The position numbers and the translations under genes are program-made. A DNA stretch of 64,000 bases from Siphonodentalium dalli (taxonomy: Eukaryota > Mollusca > Scaphopoda > Gadilida > Siphonodentaliidae). The notes under the pieces were generated by a model that did not search any database, had not been told where the DNA came from, and saw only the letters and a program-made list of their open reading frames with translations. This document shows positions 1 through 10,655 of this stretch, in pieces. How positions within the stretch are numbered: position 1 is the stretch's first letter; every line of letters starts with the position of its first letter. The DNA lies in assembly GCA_032622095.1 (NCBI GenBank), contig CP136061.1, positions 255,699,582 to 255,763,581 on the forward strand, written 5' to 3'.

Positions 1-147
1 CTCTCTCATATACCAGTATGAATATTTCCCAACATCATATTTAACTATATTTACTCAATATAATGTTGTTCTTACTCAATATAATGGTTTTATAAATCAG
101 CTCTTGTGTTGCATAATACTTATTTGATCATGGAAGGCTGAAATTGC

Positions 148-262
148 TCTCACTCTGAGCTTTCCGATGAATGGCAACAAGCCATATTTCTGACTAAATC
201 CTGAAAAATTACCCATAATTCTTCCTTGGTTAAGGAGTTGATTATTTAGGGAATTATTATTT
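148..262 (-). repeat. M-family MITE, one arm only
   Basis: This half copy of the palindromic M element runs from the 'gagctttccgatgaatggca' centre out to 'gattatttaggg'. The other arm is missing, and the terminal CATTACTG is degraded. Confidence 0.7.
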
Positions 263-299
263 TCAGACTTCCATTTTAGGAGCCTGTATTTGGTGGCAT

Positions 300-521
300 T
301 TAACCCTTTGAGTGCCAGGTCCGATTTTTGTATCAACCCATATACCCTGTGCCAATGCATTCTCTTATATATGCGAGTCGACCATAGGTCGCCTCGCATA
401 TATAAGATAATGCATTGGCCTAACCCAAAAACAAAAAACAGAAAAAATTCATTTTTTAAGGGCACTCTGCAGACCATAAATTAGGGCCGATGAGATCGGC
501 CCCTGGCACTAAAAGGGTTAA
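300..521 (+). mobile_element. B-family TTAA MITE (B1), intact
   Basis: This 222-bp element is bounded by TTAA, with terminal inverted repeats TTAACCCTTTGAGTGCCAGG and CCTGGCACTAAAAGGGTTAA. It holds one copy of the 67-nt hairpin module (about 352-418) next to the left end. Next to the right end is a small GGGCCGAT..ATCGGCCC hairpin. It has no coding capacity. The TTAA target and CCC-starting termini suggest piggyBac-type mobilisation in trans. Confidence 0.8.
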
Positions 522-576
522 ATCATGAGAAATCTTTATTGCCCTTATTAGGAGTGTTTAGCCACCTGCGTAATCT

Positions 577-750
577 TCAGATGTACCGTTGGTGAGAAGA
601 GACTTTAGAGGATTCACCGTTCTTAATCGGATCATTCGACACTGGTTCACGCTCCCCAATATCGTCCTTAATCAGATCATTTGACACCGGTTCACGTTCC
701 CCAATATCGACGTAATCAATATTTAAATGCGTTGGGTGTAATGATTGAGA
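577..750 (-). other. Possible C-terminal reading frame with a 15-residue duplication
   Basis: Read on the minus strand, about 57 codons are open up to a TGA at 577-579. They contain two consecutive copies of a charged unit of the form DIGEREPVSND-IK-, from a 45-bp tandem duplication. The copies differ by silent or mild changes, which would fit a real last exon. However, I see no clear acceptor and recognise no family. It lies downstream of the PRMT-like exons on the same strand but does not resemble a PRMT C-terminus. Confidence 0.2.
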
Positions 751-1179
751 ATTTCCTCAGATTTTCGGTCCTAATACGACTTAAACAAGATCAATTGATT
801 TAACTCCAGATTTTCATTCAAAATTGGACGTCAGCCCCCGAGTGCAAAGTGGTGTAGAGATGCTCTAAATCGAGCTTCCGAGTGTAAAGTGGTGCTGGGA
901 CGGCTAAATTCAGCTCTGATTGTCAATAGTGAAATTTATCCAGAACTAAATCTTGGAAAAATTAAGCTCCAACTTTAACCTTTCCTTTACTAAATTACTC
1001 TGGAAATGTGAACAGATAATATCTTCAATAAACCAAGTTTGTTCAACTTATTTTATGTGTTCCTAAAACAAGCTAGGAGTACATGTACATGTGTCCCACA
1101 AGTAACAAAAGTCATATAAATCAATTATCATATACAACTATTTTTATTATGAATATTAAGTAAATTTACAATATATCCT

Positions 1180-1268
1180 GCCCTACATGCCATATTTCCG
1201 ACTAAATTCTGAAAAATTACCCATAATTCTGCTGTGGTTAAGGAGTCGATGATAGGGCATTACTGTAT
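1180..1268. repeat. M-family right half
   Basis: 'ccatatttccgactaaattc' leads on to 'gggcattactgta'. It is one outward arm of an M element with its left arm missing. Confidence 0.7.
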
Positions 1269-1430
1269 AACAACATGTCTGTATGACCAATGTCTCGGTG
1301 ATTTCACAAAATAACCTTTTTGTATGCACGCTGTCATAATGTAGCAAATCTTGATTTTTCTCAGGGAGAGATAATCACTCATAAAAAGGACAATCAAGAT
1401 TCTCCCGCAATTTTGAAAAAGCTAACAAAT

Positions 1431-1545
1431 ACAGTAATGCCCTAATTATTCACTCCTTAACCACAGCATAATTATGGGTGCTAGTAATTTTTCAGGATTT
1501 AGAGGGAAATATGCCTTGTTGCCATTCATCGGAAAGCTCTCAAAT
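1431..1545. repeat. M-family left half
   Basis: It begins TACAGTAATGCCCTAATTA and ends at the palindrome centre 'cattcatcggaaagctctca'. With the 1180-1268 half it gives the two arms in swapped order, as if a copy had been split and rearranged. The following 1546-2090 holds no feature I can support. Confidence 0.7.
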
Positions 1546-2092
1546 TTTCCAAATTGAATCAAAAATATCTCAAATTTTCCCGAAAATTGAGTTTTCAAAA
1601 TATTTAGTGAGGGCTATGTCAGTTTATAATTTTGAAGCACATCAGCACATACATTGTTTGGGTCTAGTTTAAAATAGCTGATTGCAGTTATACAATAGTC
1701 TTTGCTATCTCTGGTCCTTGTTTTACTACTAAACATTCACCCCAGGGAATTTGTTTTTGGCTCAGCACTTTTCTTGGCTAAGTTGATAACCCGCTGCCCA
1801 CGCTAATCCACAGGTCTGTACATCTGTCCATATTAGGAACAGAAGCTAGCCACAATTACCATGCTCCTAGCTGTAGAGTACAAGTGATTACAGAGCGTGG
1901 TAAATCTGTCCCGATTTGGAACCGATGCTCTCCGGATTTAGAAGAAGTCACTTCAGCCGCCAGTAATAACAGGGAGAATTTAGACGGCTGGTCTGGAAGG
2001 CGAGACGTTCATTTCCTTTGTAACACATATATAGAACTATGATTTAATAACATGGATTGCGGAATTAACCAATAATAAATTTATGACTATAT

Positions 2093-2329
2093 TAACCCTT
2101 TCATGATGGGAGCTGCGCTGGTGCAGCATTAAATACCCTGTGCCAGTGCATTCTCTTATATATGAGAATCTCCTTATATATGAGAGAACACACCGGCTTA
2201 GTCAGGATAAATATTGTTAGGCCAATGTATTCTCTTATACATGCGAGGCTCCCTGTGGGACAATCGCATATACAAGAGAATGCATTGGCACAGGGTTATC
2301 ACCAAATTTCAGGGAGCTCCAGTCATGGA
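2093..2329 (+). mobile_element. C-family TTAA MITE (C1), 3' end lost into a minisatellite
   Basis: It starts TTAACCCTTTCATGATGGGA with the 'gctgcgctggtgcagcatta' subterminal hairpin. It contains two degenerate hairpin modules. It runs to 'agctccagtcatgga', where the normal terminal 'agggttaa' is replaced by the first unit of a 29-bp tandem array. Confidence 0.75.
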
Positions 2330-3352
2330 TTGCTATGATGCGGGTGGGTCCTGCTAATTTTCTGTGATGCTGGTGGGTCCTGCTAATTTTCTGTGATGCT
2401 GGTGGGTCCTGCTAATTTGCTGTGATGCTGGTGGGTCCTGCTCATTTGCTGTGATGCTGGTGGGTCCTGCTAATTTGCTATGATGCTGGTGGGTCCTGCT
2501 AATTTGCTATGATGTTGGTGGGTCCCGCTAATTTTATATGATCCTGGTGGGTCCTGCTTATGTGCTATGATGCTGGTGGGTCATGCTAATTTGCTATGAT
2601 GTTGGTGGGTCATGCTGAATTGATATGATGGTGGTGGGTCCTGCTAATTTGCTATGATACTGGTGGGTCATGCTGAGTTGCTATGATGCTGGTGGGTCCT
2701 GCTGATTTGCTATGATGCTGGTGGGTCCTAATAATTTACTATGATGCTGGTGGGTCCTGCTAATTTGCTATGATGGTGGTCGGTCCTGCTAATTTGCTAT
2801 GATGCCAGTGGGTCCTGCTAATTTGCTGTGATGCTGGTGGGTCCTGCTAATTTGCTATGATGTTGGTGGGTCCTGCTAATTTGCTATGATGCTGGTGGGT
2901 CCTGCTGATTTGCTATGATGCTGGTGGGTCCTGCTGATTTGCTATGATGCCAGTGGGTCCTGCTAATTTGCTGTGATGCTGGTGGGTCCTGATAATTTGC
3001 TATGATGCTGGTTGGTCATGCTGAATTACTATGATGCTGGTGGGTCCTGATGAATTGCTATGATGCTGGTGGGTCCTGCTAATTTGCTATGATGCTGGTG
3101 GGTCATGCTGAATTACTATGATGCTGGTGGGTCATGCTGAATTGCTATGATGCTGGTTGGTCATGCTGAATTACTATGATGCTGGTTGGTCATGCTGAAT
3201 TACTATGATGCTGGTGGGTCATGCTGAATTACTATGATGCTGGTGGGTCATGCTGAATTACTATGATGCTGGTGGGTCATGCTGAATTGCTATGATGCTG
3301 GTTGGTCATGCTGAATTACTATGATGCTGGTGGGTCATGCTGAATTACTATT
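2328..3352 (+). repeat. 29-bp minisatellite, about 35 copies
   Basis: The unit is 'gatgctggtgggtcctgcta' followed by 'atttgctat', tandem for about 1 kb. The 5' part is mostly 'cctgctaatttgctat'; the 3' part is mostly 'catgctgaattactat', so variants spread as blocks. The core 'ggtgggtcc' recurs in the dispersed repeat just downstream, its likely source. Confidence 0.95.
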
Positions 3353-3355
3353 CCT

Positions 3356-3560
3356 GGGAACAATATGGGTGGGTCCAATTTCACATGCGACCGTGTCCTT
3401 GATCTCGCTCATATACGCTCATGTTTCTCGACCTCGACCGATCCTACTCAAATTTGGTATGTAGGCCTACTTTGATCCCAGGAACAAGTTGGGTGGGTCC
3501 AATTTCACATGCGACCGTGTCCTTGATCTCACTCATATAAGCATGTTTCTACACTGATCA
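3356..3560 (+). repeat. Duplicated dispersed repeat ('gggtgggtccaatttcacat')
   Basis: Two copies of a block with 'gggtgggtccaatttcacat' and 'gcgaccgtgtccttgatctc' start about 123 bp apart (near 3366 and 3489). The wording resembles repeats I associate with molluscs. No coding potential. 3561-3990 holds no feature I recognise. Confidence 0.7.
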
Positions 3561-3991
3561 AACAATAGTTTTTTTTTCATTCTCCTAATACTTTTCAATG
3601 CTGTTCGCTCAGTATTGTTCAAGGTTACATATTCTGCCCAGACGGAGGTGATCACAAAGAAATTGCAAAATAGTATGGACAAAGTCAGGCACATCAGCTG
3701 GTCTATTATATATTTTAGTAGAAAACATGCAAGTATCTCACACTCACAGTAGCTGTATAAAACTTTGTTTTCATTACTGTTTTATTTAGGTGTGTATATT
3801 TATAAAATAAACACAAATAGAAACTCATAATTTACTAAAAAAAAGAATATTTGGGCATAGGCCTACCTCCCGCACAAATCTCTTGGATTGCCATTTTCAA
3901 AACTTAACAGGTCCGGTGATAATAAGAAGCCATATGACTAGAAAAGAAGCATAAAAGACAACAATATGTGGGTGGCTTCATATTTCACTCT

Positions 3992-4389
3992 TTAACCCTT
4001 TACCCAACAGAAGGGCCCTGTGCCAATGCATTCTCTTATATATGCGAGTCGACCATAGGTCGCCTCGCATATATAAGAGAATGCATTGGCTTAACACATT
4101 AACAATTATAAAATTGTTAAAGAATGTAAGAAAAAATGGTAAAAAGTGTTAAAAAAGATTTTTTTTAGGCCAATGCATTCTCTTATATATGCGAGGCGAC
4201 CTATGGTCGACTCGCATATATAAGATAATGCATTGGCACAGGGCTAACTGTAACTATCACAATGTGGTCAAGGAGCCGGTTCCAATGATATCCATATTTG
4301 TATGGTTCTATTGAGACAGACCGAAGATATTTTAGGCTGTTGAAGCTTTATTTGGCCGGTTTTGGCCGGTTTGTTGGGTAAAGGGTTAA
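3992..4389 (+). mobile_element. A-family TTAA MITE (A1), intact
   Basis: This 398-bp element has termini TTAACCCTTTACCCAACA and TGTTGGGTAAAGGGTTAA. It contains two 67-nt hairpin modules in opposite orientation around an AT-rich spacer. To the right is a unique segment 'ggtcaaggagccggttccaa', and just inside the right TIR are 'ggccggttttggccgg' repeats. It is non-coding. Confidence 0.88.
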
Positions 4390-4595
4390 TTGTAATGAGA
4401 GTGGAGCTTCCTTAAATTTTGTAAAAACCCTGTGCCAATGCATTCTCTTATATATGCGAGTCTCCCATAGGGAGCCTCACATATATATGAGCATGCACTG
4501 GCTTATAAGATCAAGGTAAATTTTGATAGGCTAATTTATTGCATTGGCACAGGGTTTTGCAAAATTTCATGAAGCTCCCGTCATGAAAGGGTTAA
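4386..4595 (-). mobile_element. C-family TTAA MITE (C2), sharing a TTAA with A1
   Basis: This reversed C copy has a degraded left end 'ttaattgtaatgagagtgga' and a clean right end 'gctcccgtcatgaaagggtt'+aa. The hairpin tip is the CTCCC-ATA-GGGAG variant. It abuts A1 with one common TTAA. Confidence 0.7.
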
Positions 4596-5099
4596 AGATT
4601 ATAATGAACTAAGTTAAATGATAGCTTTTAGAACTGGGAATAAATATCAGTTAGATCGTAAAATATGTGAACCCTAATCTCAGGTCAATGAAACTGCAAT
4701 CAAAATAGAGAGAAGGAGCCAATATAACAGCAATTATCTTGGAAATGGGAAATTGAAACTTTTATTTTCAGCATTTTTTTTTTTGGAAGTTGGAAAATTC
4801 AAGGACAAAAAAACAGGTTTTATTTTCTGGCAAACAGGTTAAAGATCTTATCATATGCTTGCATTTGAAAACTTATTTGATTATTTTTCAAAAAGTTTGA
4901 CTAAATTCGAAAACCATTTATATTTATATATGAACAAATTGTGGAACTTTTCTATTGGGCATCTTGGGTGCATAAACATAAAAAAACACTAACATTTCTG
5001 AAAAAATAAATTAACAACATGTACAGCATCCTCTGTGAGATCTACGTAGATAACATGACACCAAATTACTACTTCTTGTCTACATGTCTAGGCACACAG

Positions 5100-5195
5100 C
5101 TACCCTACTCACTCTATCCCTCTCACTTCCCCTCTCTCTCTCTCTCTTGCTCTCTCACTTTCTCTCCCTCACTCTCTTGCTCAGTCTCTTTCTCT
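5100..5195 (+). repeat. CT-rich simple sequence
   Basis: Low-complexity (CT)n tract with 'tctctctctctctctct' cores. An apparent open frame here reflects composition only. Confidence 0.85.
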
Positions 5196-5299
5196 CATAC
5201 AAAACAGGTAGAACGCCAAGCATGGCATATGCCCCGACGCTCAGTTAAGTTTGTATGGATGGAATTATTATTTTATTTTCTAAATCTAAGAAGTGGGTA

Positions 5300-5554
5300 T
5301 CCATTCCCCTTAAAATGGGGTATTAATACCCAAAGCACAACCAAATCCAATGATCCATGCCAAAGTTACAAGCTCATATGTTCTTTCGGACACAAATTTA
5401 AGAAATTCCGAAGCCAAACAAGGGCTGTAACTCTGGTAAAAATGAATGGACAAAACCTATTGTATGTGGGTATCCTTTCCACCAACATGTGCTATCATTA
5501 TGCCCAAGGACAACAAAATCTGATAATTAACACCAGAGTTACAAGGTGATATGT
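5300..5554 (+). repeat. Dispersed repeat ending in 'gttcggacagacggac'
   Basis: It contains 'gggctgtaactctggtaaaa', 'tgtgctatcattatgcccaa' and ends in 'gttcggacagacggacggac'. Its 3' terminal about 78 bp is what has been amplified into the following satellite. Confidence 0.65.
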
Positions 5555-7140
5555 TCGGACAGACGGACGGACATCCTGACTAATGGAGAGACAAAACCTG
5601 ATAATTAACACCCAAATTACAAGGTGATATGTTCGGACAGACGGACGTGCATCCTGACTAATGGAGAGACAAAACCTGATAATTAACACCCAAATTACAA
5701 GGTGATATGTTCGGACAGACGGACGTGCATCCTGACTAATGGAGAGACAAAACCTGATAATTAACACCCAAATTACAAGGTGATATGTTCGGACAGACGG
5801 ACGTACATCCTGACTAATGGAGAGACAAAACCTGATAATTAACACCCAAATTACAAGGTGATATGTTCGGACAGACGGACGTGCATCCTGACTAATGGAG
5901 AGACAAAACCTGATAATTAACACCCAAATTACAAGGTGATATGTTCGGACAGATGGACGTGCATCCTGACTAATGGAGAGACAAAACCTGATAATTAACA
6001 CCCAAATTACAAGGTGATATGTTCGGACAGATGGACGTGCATCCTGACTAATGGAGAGACAAAACCTGATAATTAACACCCAAATTACAAGGTGATATGT
6101 TCGGACAGATGGACGTGCATCCTGACTAATGGAGAGACAAAACCTGATAATTAACACCCAAATTACAAGGTGATATGTTCGGACAGACGGACGTGCATCC
6201 TGACTAATGGAGAGACAAAACCTGATAATTAACACCCAAATTACAAGGTGATATGTTCGGACAGATGGACGTGCATCCTGACTAATGGAGAGACAAAACC
6301 TGATAATTAACACCCAAATTACAAGGTGATATGTTCGGACAGATGGACGTGCATCCTGACTAATGGAGAGACAAAACCTGATAATTAACACCCAAATTAC
6401 AAGGTGATATGTTCGGACAGATGGACGTGCATCCTGACTAATGGAGAGACAAAACCTGATAATTAACACCCAAATTACAAGGTGATATGTTCGGACAGAC
6501 GGACGTGCATCCTGACTAATGGAGAGACAAAACCTGATAATTAACACCCAAATTACAAGGTGATATGTTCGGACAGATGGACGTGCATCCTGACTAATGG
6601 ACAGACAAAACCTGATAATTAACACCCAAATTACAAGGTGATATGTTCGGACAGATGGACGTGCATCCTGACTAATGGAGAGACAAAACCTGATAATTAA
6701 CACCCAAATTACAAGGTGATATGTTCGGACAGACGGACGTGCATCCTGACTAATGGAGAGACAAAACCTGATAATTAACACCCAAATTACAAGGTGATAT
6801 GTTCGGACAGACGGACGTGCATCCTGACTAATGGAGAGACAAAACCTGATAATTAACACCCAAATTACAAGGTGATATGTTCGGACAGACGGACGTGCAT
6901 CCTGACTAATGGAGAGACAAAACCTGATAATTAACACCCAAATTACAAGGTGATATGTTCGGACAGACGGACGTGCATCCTGACTAATGGAGAGACAAAA
7001 CCTGATAATTAACACCCAAATTACAAGGTGATATGTTCGGACAGACGGACGTGCATCCTGACTAATGGAGAGACAAAACCTGATAATTAACACCCAAATT
7101 ACAAGGTGATATGTTCGGAGGGATGGACGTCTGCCCCGAC
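5555..7140 (+). repeat. 78-bp satellite, about 20 near-identical copies
   Basis: The unit runs from 'ggtgatatgttcggacagac' to 'cacccaaattacaa'. Copies are nearly identical. One diagnostic C/T site (agaCgg/agaTgg) reads CCCCCTTTCTTTCTTCCCCC along the array, showing a four-unit (312-bp) register in the middle. Because 78 is divisible by 3, the complement has a long open frame of 26-residue repeats that I do not regard as a gene. Confidence 0.96.
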
Positions 7141-7580
7141 TGATTTCCAATGGGGGTTGAGGCATAATAATATGACAATATTAAGGATTTTGATTTGTTA
7201 AAAAGGCATATAGCTCTAGTTTTTTTCATGTCATATACAAGATCTTCAACTCGTTATGTATTAGATCCTCTAAATCGTATTGTAAGATACCATTATATGT
7301 TTTGTACATATCTGAAACTCACTTACAGGTAATGTACTATTTATTTGGGAAATACTTTTTTTTTTTAAATTGCAAAACCATATTATATGAATCCATGGAA
7401 ATATTATCAAAATACCAAACTATCAAATGAGATAAAGTCTGATGATTTTATATAAATGCAAAAAAAATTGTAAAATCTTTTAACCGTGGCCTTGAGAAAC
7501 AGGCATATATGACCGACCAATTCATAAATCTAGGGAGCGGAAAAAAATTACTAAAACATTGCAATGCAAAGGTGACTCAC

Positions 7581-7628
7581 CATCCACTCGCTAACAATGA
7601 TATCAACTTTTTCATCAAGTTGTACATC
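7581..7628 (-). CDS. PRMT6: PRMT6-like exon: acidic strand and start of the double-E loop
   Basis: This 48-bp exon is in phase 0 at both ends, with acceptor 'tttattttcag' and donor GTGAGT. It encodes 16 residues ending VDIIVSEWM. In the PRMT family this is the strand leading into the first catalytic glutamate of the double-E loop (SE-WMGY); the E is present. The next residues (GY..LYESM) must come from an exon I cannot find at lower coordinates, probably outside the window. It follows the 10656-10756 exon in phase across a 3.0-kb intron holding A2, H1, H2 and C3. Confidence 0.85.
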
Positions 7629-7928
7629 CTGAAAATAAAATCAACAACATTTATTCATTAAAATATGCAGGATGTTAAGGATGCCAGAACAGTTTGAAAA
7701 TAAGACTAAAACCCCATCTGAGCACTGGAAAAAAAACTTGACTTGTCTCAGATCTGCAATACAGATGTCCATGTCTTATAAATTGGATGCCGTGCTTATA
7801 ACATATATATAAATGCTAGACAGAATTCAAAGTCAATTCTAACTTCCTCCGAAGTTTGTTTGATCACATCTTTATGTTCTAAAGCAAATCACAATTGTAT
7901 CTCAATCATTATTGGTCACCTGTTATTA

Positions 7929-8456
7929 CTTCCATGACTGGAGCTTCCTGAAATTTGCGAAAACCCTGTGCCAATGTATTCTCTTATATAGGGAGACTCG
8001 CATATATAAGAGAATACATTAGCCAAACAATATCTACTTTGACCTTATAATCCAGTTCATTCCCTTATATATGCAAGGCTCCTTATGGAAGACATATGGA
8101 TAGCACGGGTTGATTTTTCATGTTGTATATATATATATAAAGGTACGAGTATCTATTTAGTAGTCATTACTAAGCTAGGTTTATTCACTATCTTGTCCCT
8201 CTACAGAACTGTCAAGCTGAATTCTTGTTATATTTATATATCTATACTTTTTATATTTATATTATATGAATGTCACACTCTGTGTTTACACTTTTGTATA
8301 TATGCTTATGCTCATGTCTGCAAATTTTTCATCTTTTAGCCATTAAATTTTTTATCTATCTATCTATCTGACAAACACACACATGTATATAAGAAAATGC
8401 ACTGGCACATGATCTTTAATGCTGCACCAGCGCAGCTCCTGGCATGAAAGGGTTAA
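7929..8456 (-). mobile_element. C-family TTAA MITE (C3), diverged and expanded
   Basis: The left end 'ccatgactggagcttcctga' and right end 'gcagctcctggcatgaaagg'+gttaa mark a reversed C copy. Two hairpin modules are partly decayed. The middle has grown with AT-rich sequence and a short (TCTA)n near 8353. Confidence 0.6.
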
Positions 8457-8710
8457 AGCACAGTTGTATCTCAAACATTATTTGTCACCTGTTAATGCAT
8501 CCCAATAAAACTTGAAAATCAAATCTGTTTACACAGAAAGAGTGCTAAGCCACTAATCCGGATATATTTCTTGTACTGAAAATCAAATCAATGAATTCAA
8601 AACAAGCTCTTAACAGCTAATCCTGATATATTTCTATCAATAAAAATTGATTTTAGAGATTTATCCCAAAATAAAAGTATTCCATTACCAGACAGAGTAA
8701 TACCCCAGAA

Positions 8711-9143
8711 CAAGCCTTGAAATAGAGTGTCTGTCATTTGTAGAATGAGGTCCCCAGAGGGTAAAGTTAGCACAGTGGACTTGCATAACTAAATTCACCC
8801 TCTGGGGACCTCATTCTGCATAGGCTTCATCTTCTGGGAAGTATCTATAGTCTCAAATTGACATTGTCTTTAGTTACTTTTTCCATTCTGTTCAGTTTCA
8901 GTATCCCCTAATTTCAGAAGATAAATTGCATAATCCAGGTGACTATTAAATGGGTGAACATCACCAACTTCAACAGGGGAACTTAAAAACAATGCTAATT
9001 TGATGTATACTTCCCAGAAGATGATGCCCAAGCAAAATGAGGTTCCTAGAGGGTAAATTTAGTGATGCTAGCCAGCTGTGTGAGATAGTGTCTCTAAATT
9101 CACCCTCTGGGGACCTCATTATGAAAATGTCAGACACACTATA
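8711..9143. mobile_element. H-family element (H1) with internal segment
   Basis: The outer inverted ends 'agtgtctgtcatttgtagaa' and 'tgtcagacacact' each carry a 'aatgaggtccccagagggta' foldback. About 190 bp lie between the foldbacks, including 'gaacatcaccaacttcaac'. It is non-coding and probably mobilised by a Tc1-like enzyme (see the fragment at 37178). Confidence 0.65.
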
Positions 9144-9869
9144 TCTGTTGAACACAGAATCAGTGATAAACTGCTAATCCTGATATATTCCTATCAGTAT
9201 TGATACCTCTTTCCGAGATTTATCCCAATCTAAAAGTATTCCAAGCCCCAAACTGATGCCATTTCCAGTAAGCTGTAATACTACGAGCTATGTAATTGGA
9301 ATTCCATGGCATGTCCTTTAGAAGATAGCGTTACCCACAATCCTTTTATCTCAGAATATTAGACTAAGCTATCATTAGATTGTTCTTTTATCGTCATGAC
9401 GATCTATTTTTTATTGGATTTAGGTTGCCTTTATCATTTAGTCTGCCGACCTTTTTGCTGAGAAAGCGTAGAGATTGAAAGATATCCTGCACCGGTAATG
9501 AATAAATCGCTATTGATTCGTGATGGATATTAATCATGACGATCTGGACTGTATCATGATAACGTCAGATCTGTCAGATTTTGGAAAACTCGGAATCAAG
9601 AATGGCGTGAGAAGATATCAAAAGAATTGTACGAAAGTACAAAATCATGGTTATATCCGGCATGGTGACGTCAAGTCGACAATCTTTAGAAGATCTAATT
9701 CATGAACATGCAACAATTGACATCGTATTTCAAGTAAACTAGGATAACACATGCATTTATCTGAAAGTTCTTTCGGTCTAATGTTCAGTTAGAAAATTTG
9801 GGGTCTTTTTTTCAGAAACTTTGGCTGAAATGATCACTCGTAATGAATTTACAGGAAACCTCGATTACA

Positions 9870-10102
9870 TAATTTGTCGTCTGTCAATTGGGGAATATAA
9901 AGAAACTAAACTAAAAAAGAAATAGAATCTTTGTGAAGAAATTTCTATAGAAATTTGATAATAAATACATTCCAGAGATGAGGCCTAAGCATTCCAGATG
10001 GTGAATTTAGTGATGCTAGCCCACTATGCAGGATAACGTCACTAAATTCACCATCTGGGGACCTCATACTGCAAACAAACAGGCAATCTTATTCTCAGGC
10101 CT
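9870..10102. mobile_element. H-family element (H2), partial
   Basis: The internal part 'aattggggaatataaagaaa' is followed by one foldback ('ccagatggtgaatttagtga' and its complement). The same internal segment occurs in the copies near 38.3 and 42.3 kb. Upstream 9150-9870 shows nothing I can support. Confidence 0.6.
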
Positions 10103-10118
10103 GGCTGTCATGAACGCG

Positions 10119-10508
10119 TTAACCCTTTACCCAACAGAAGGGCCCTGTGCCAATGCATTCTCTTATATATGCGAGTCGACCATAGGTCGCCTCGCATATA
10201 TAAGAGAATGCATTGGCTTAACACATTAAAAATTATAAAATTGTTAAAGAATGTATGAAAAAATGGTAAAAAAAGATTTTTTTTAGGCCAATGCATTCTC
10301 TTATATATGCGAGGCGACCTATGGTCGACTCGCATATATAAGAGAATGCATTGGCACAGGGCATAACTGTAACTATCACAATGTGGTCAAGGAGCCGGTT
10401 CCAATGATATCCATATTTGTATGGTTCTATTGAGACAGACCGAAGATATTTTAGGCTGTTGAAGCTTTATTTGGCCGGTTTTGGCCGTTTTGTTGGGTAA
10501 AGGGTTAA
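10119..10508 (+). mobile_element. A-family TTAA MITE (A2), intact
   Basis: Same layout as A1: TTAACCCTTTACCCAACA termini, two opposed hairpin modules, TTAA at both edges. It lies 148 bp from a PRMT6-like exon, on its donor side. Confidence 0.88.
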
Positions 10509-10560
10509 CCCTTTCAGTGTCAAGTCCGATTTTTGTATCAACCCATATTTCCTTGATCAT
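10505..10560 (+). mobile_element. B-family fragment (B2), sharing a TTAA with A2
   Basis: 'ttaaccctttcagtgtcaag' plus 'tccgatttttgtatcaaccc' is the left end of a B element, lost after about 55 bp. Its TTAA is also the right TTAA of A2. Confidence 0.7.
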
Positions 10561-10614
10561 TTTTCAAATTTATTGATTATAATAATGTGATACATTGATG
10601 GAAAGAGCTCTTAG

Positions 10615-10651
10615 AGTAATGCCCTAATTAATTGACTCCTTTAATTAATAC
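10615..10651. repeat. M-family remnant against a splice donor
   Basis: 'agtaatgccctaattaattg' then 'actcctttaattaata' is an M terminus. It ends 4 bases from the last base of the PRMT6-like exon, so it forms the start of the downstream intron. Confidence 0.6.
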
Positions 10652-10655
10652 CCAC

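Noticed and set aside
1730-2040. Minus-strand frame with 'GEHRFQIGTDLPRSVITCTLQLGAW' flavour as a PRMT C-terminal exon
   Set aside because: No alignment to the PRMT barrel that I can recognise, no clear acceptor, and it stops after about 38 codons.
2328-3352. CRISPR-like regular array
   Set aside because: Units are contiguous 29-bp tandem repeats without unique spacers, in a eukaryotic genome. The same holds for the 23-, 68- and 78-bp arrays.
5498-7165. 555-codon open frame on the minus strand made of 26-residue repeats
   Set aside because: It is the 78-bp satellite read in a stop-free frame; 78 is divisible by 3 and near-identical units keep the frame open. No signal, splice or family evidence, and the T/C variants behave as satellite variants.
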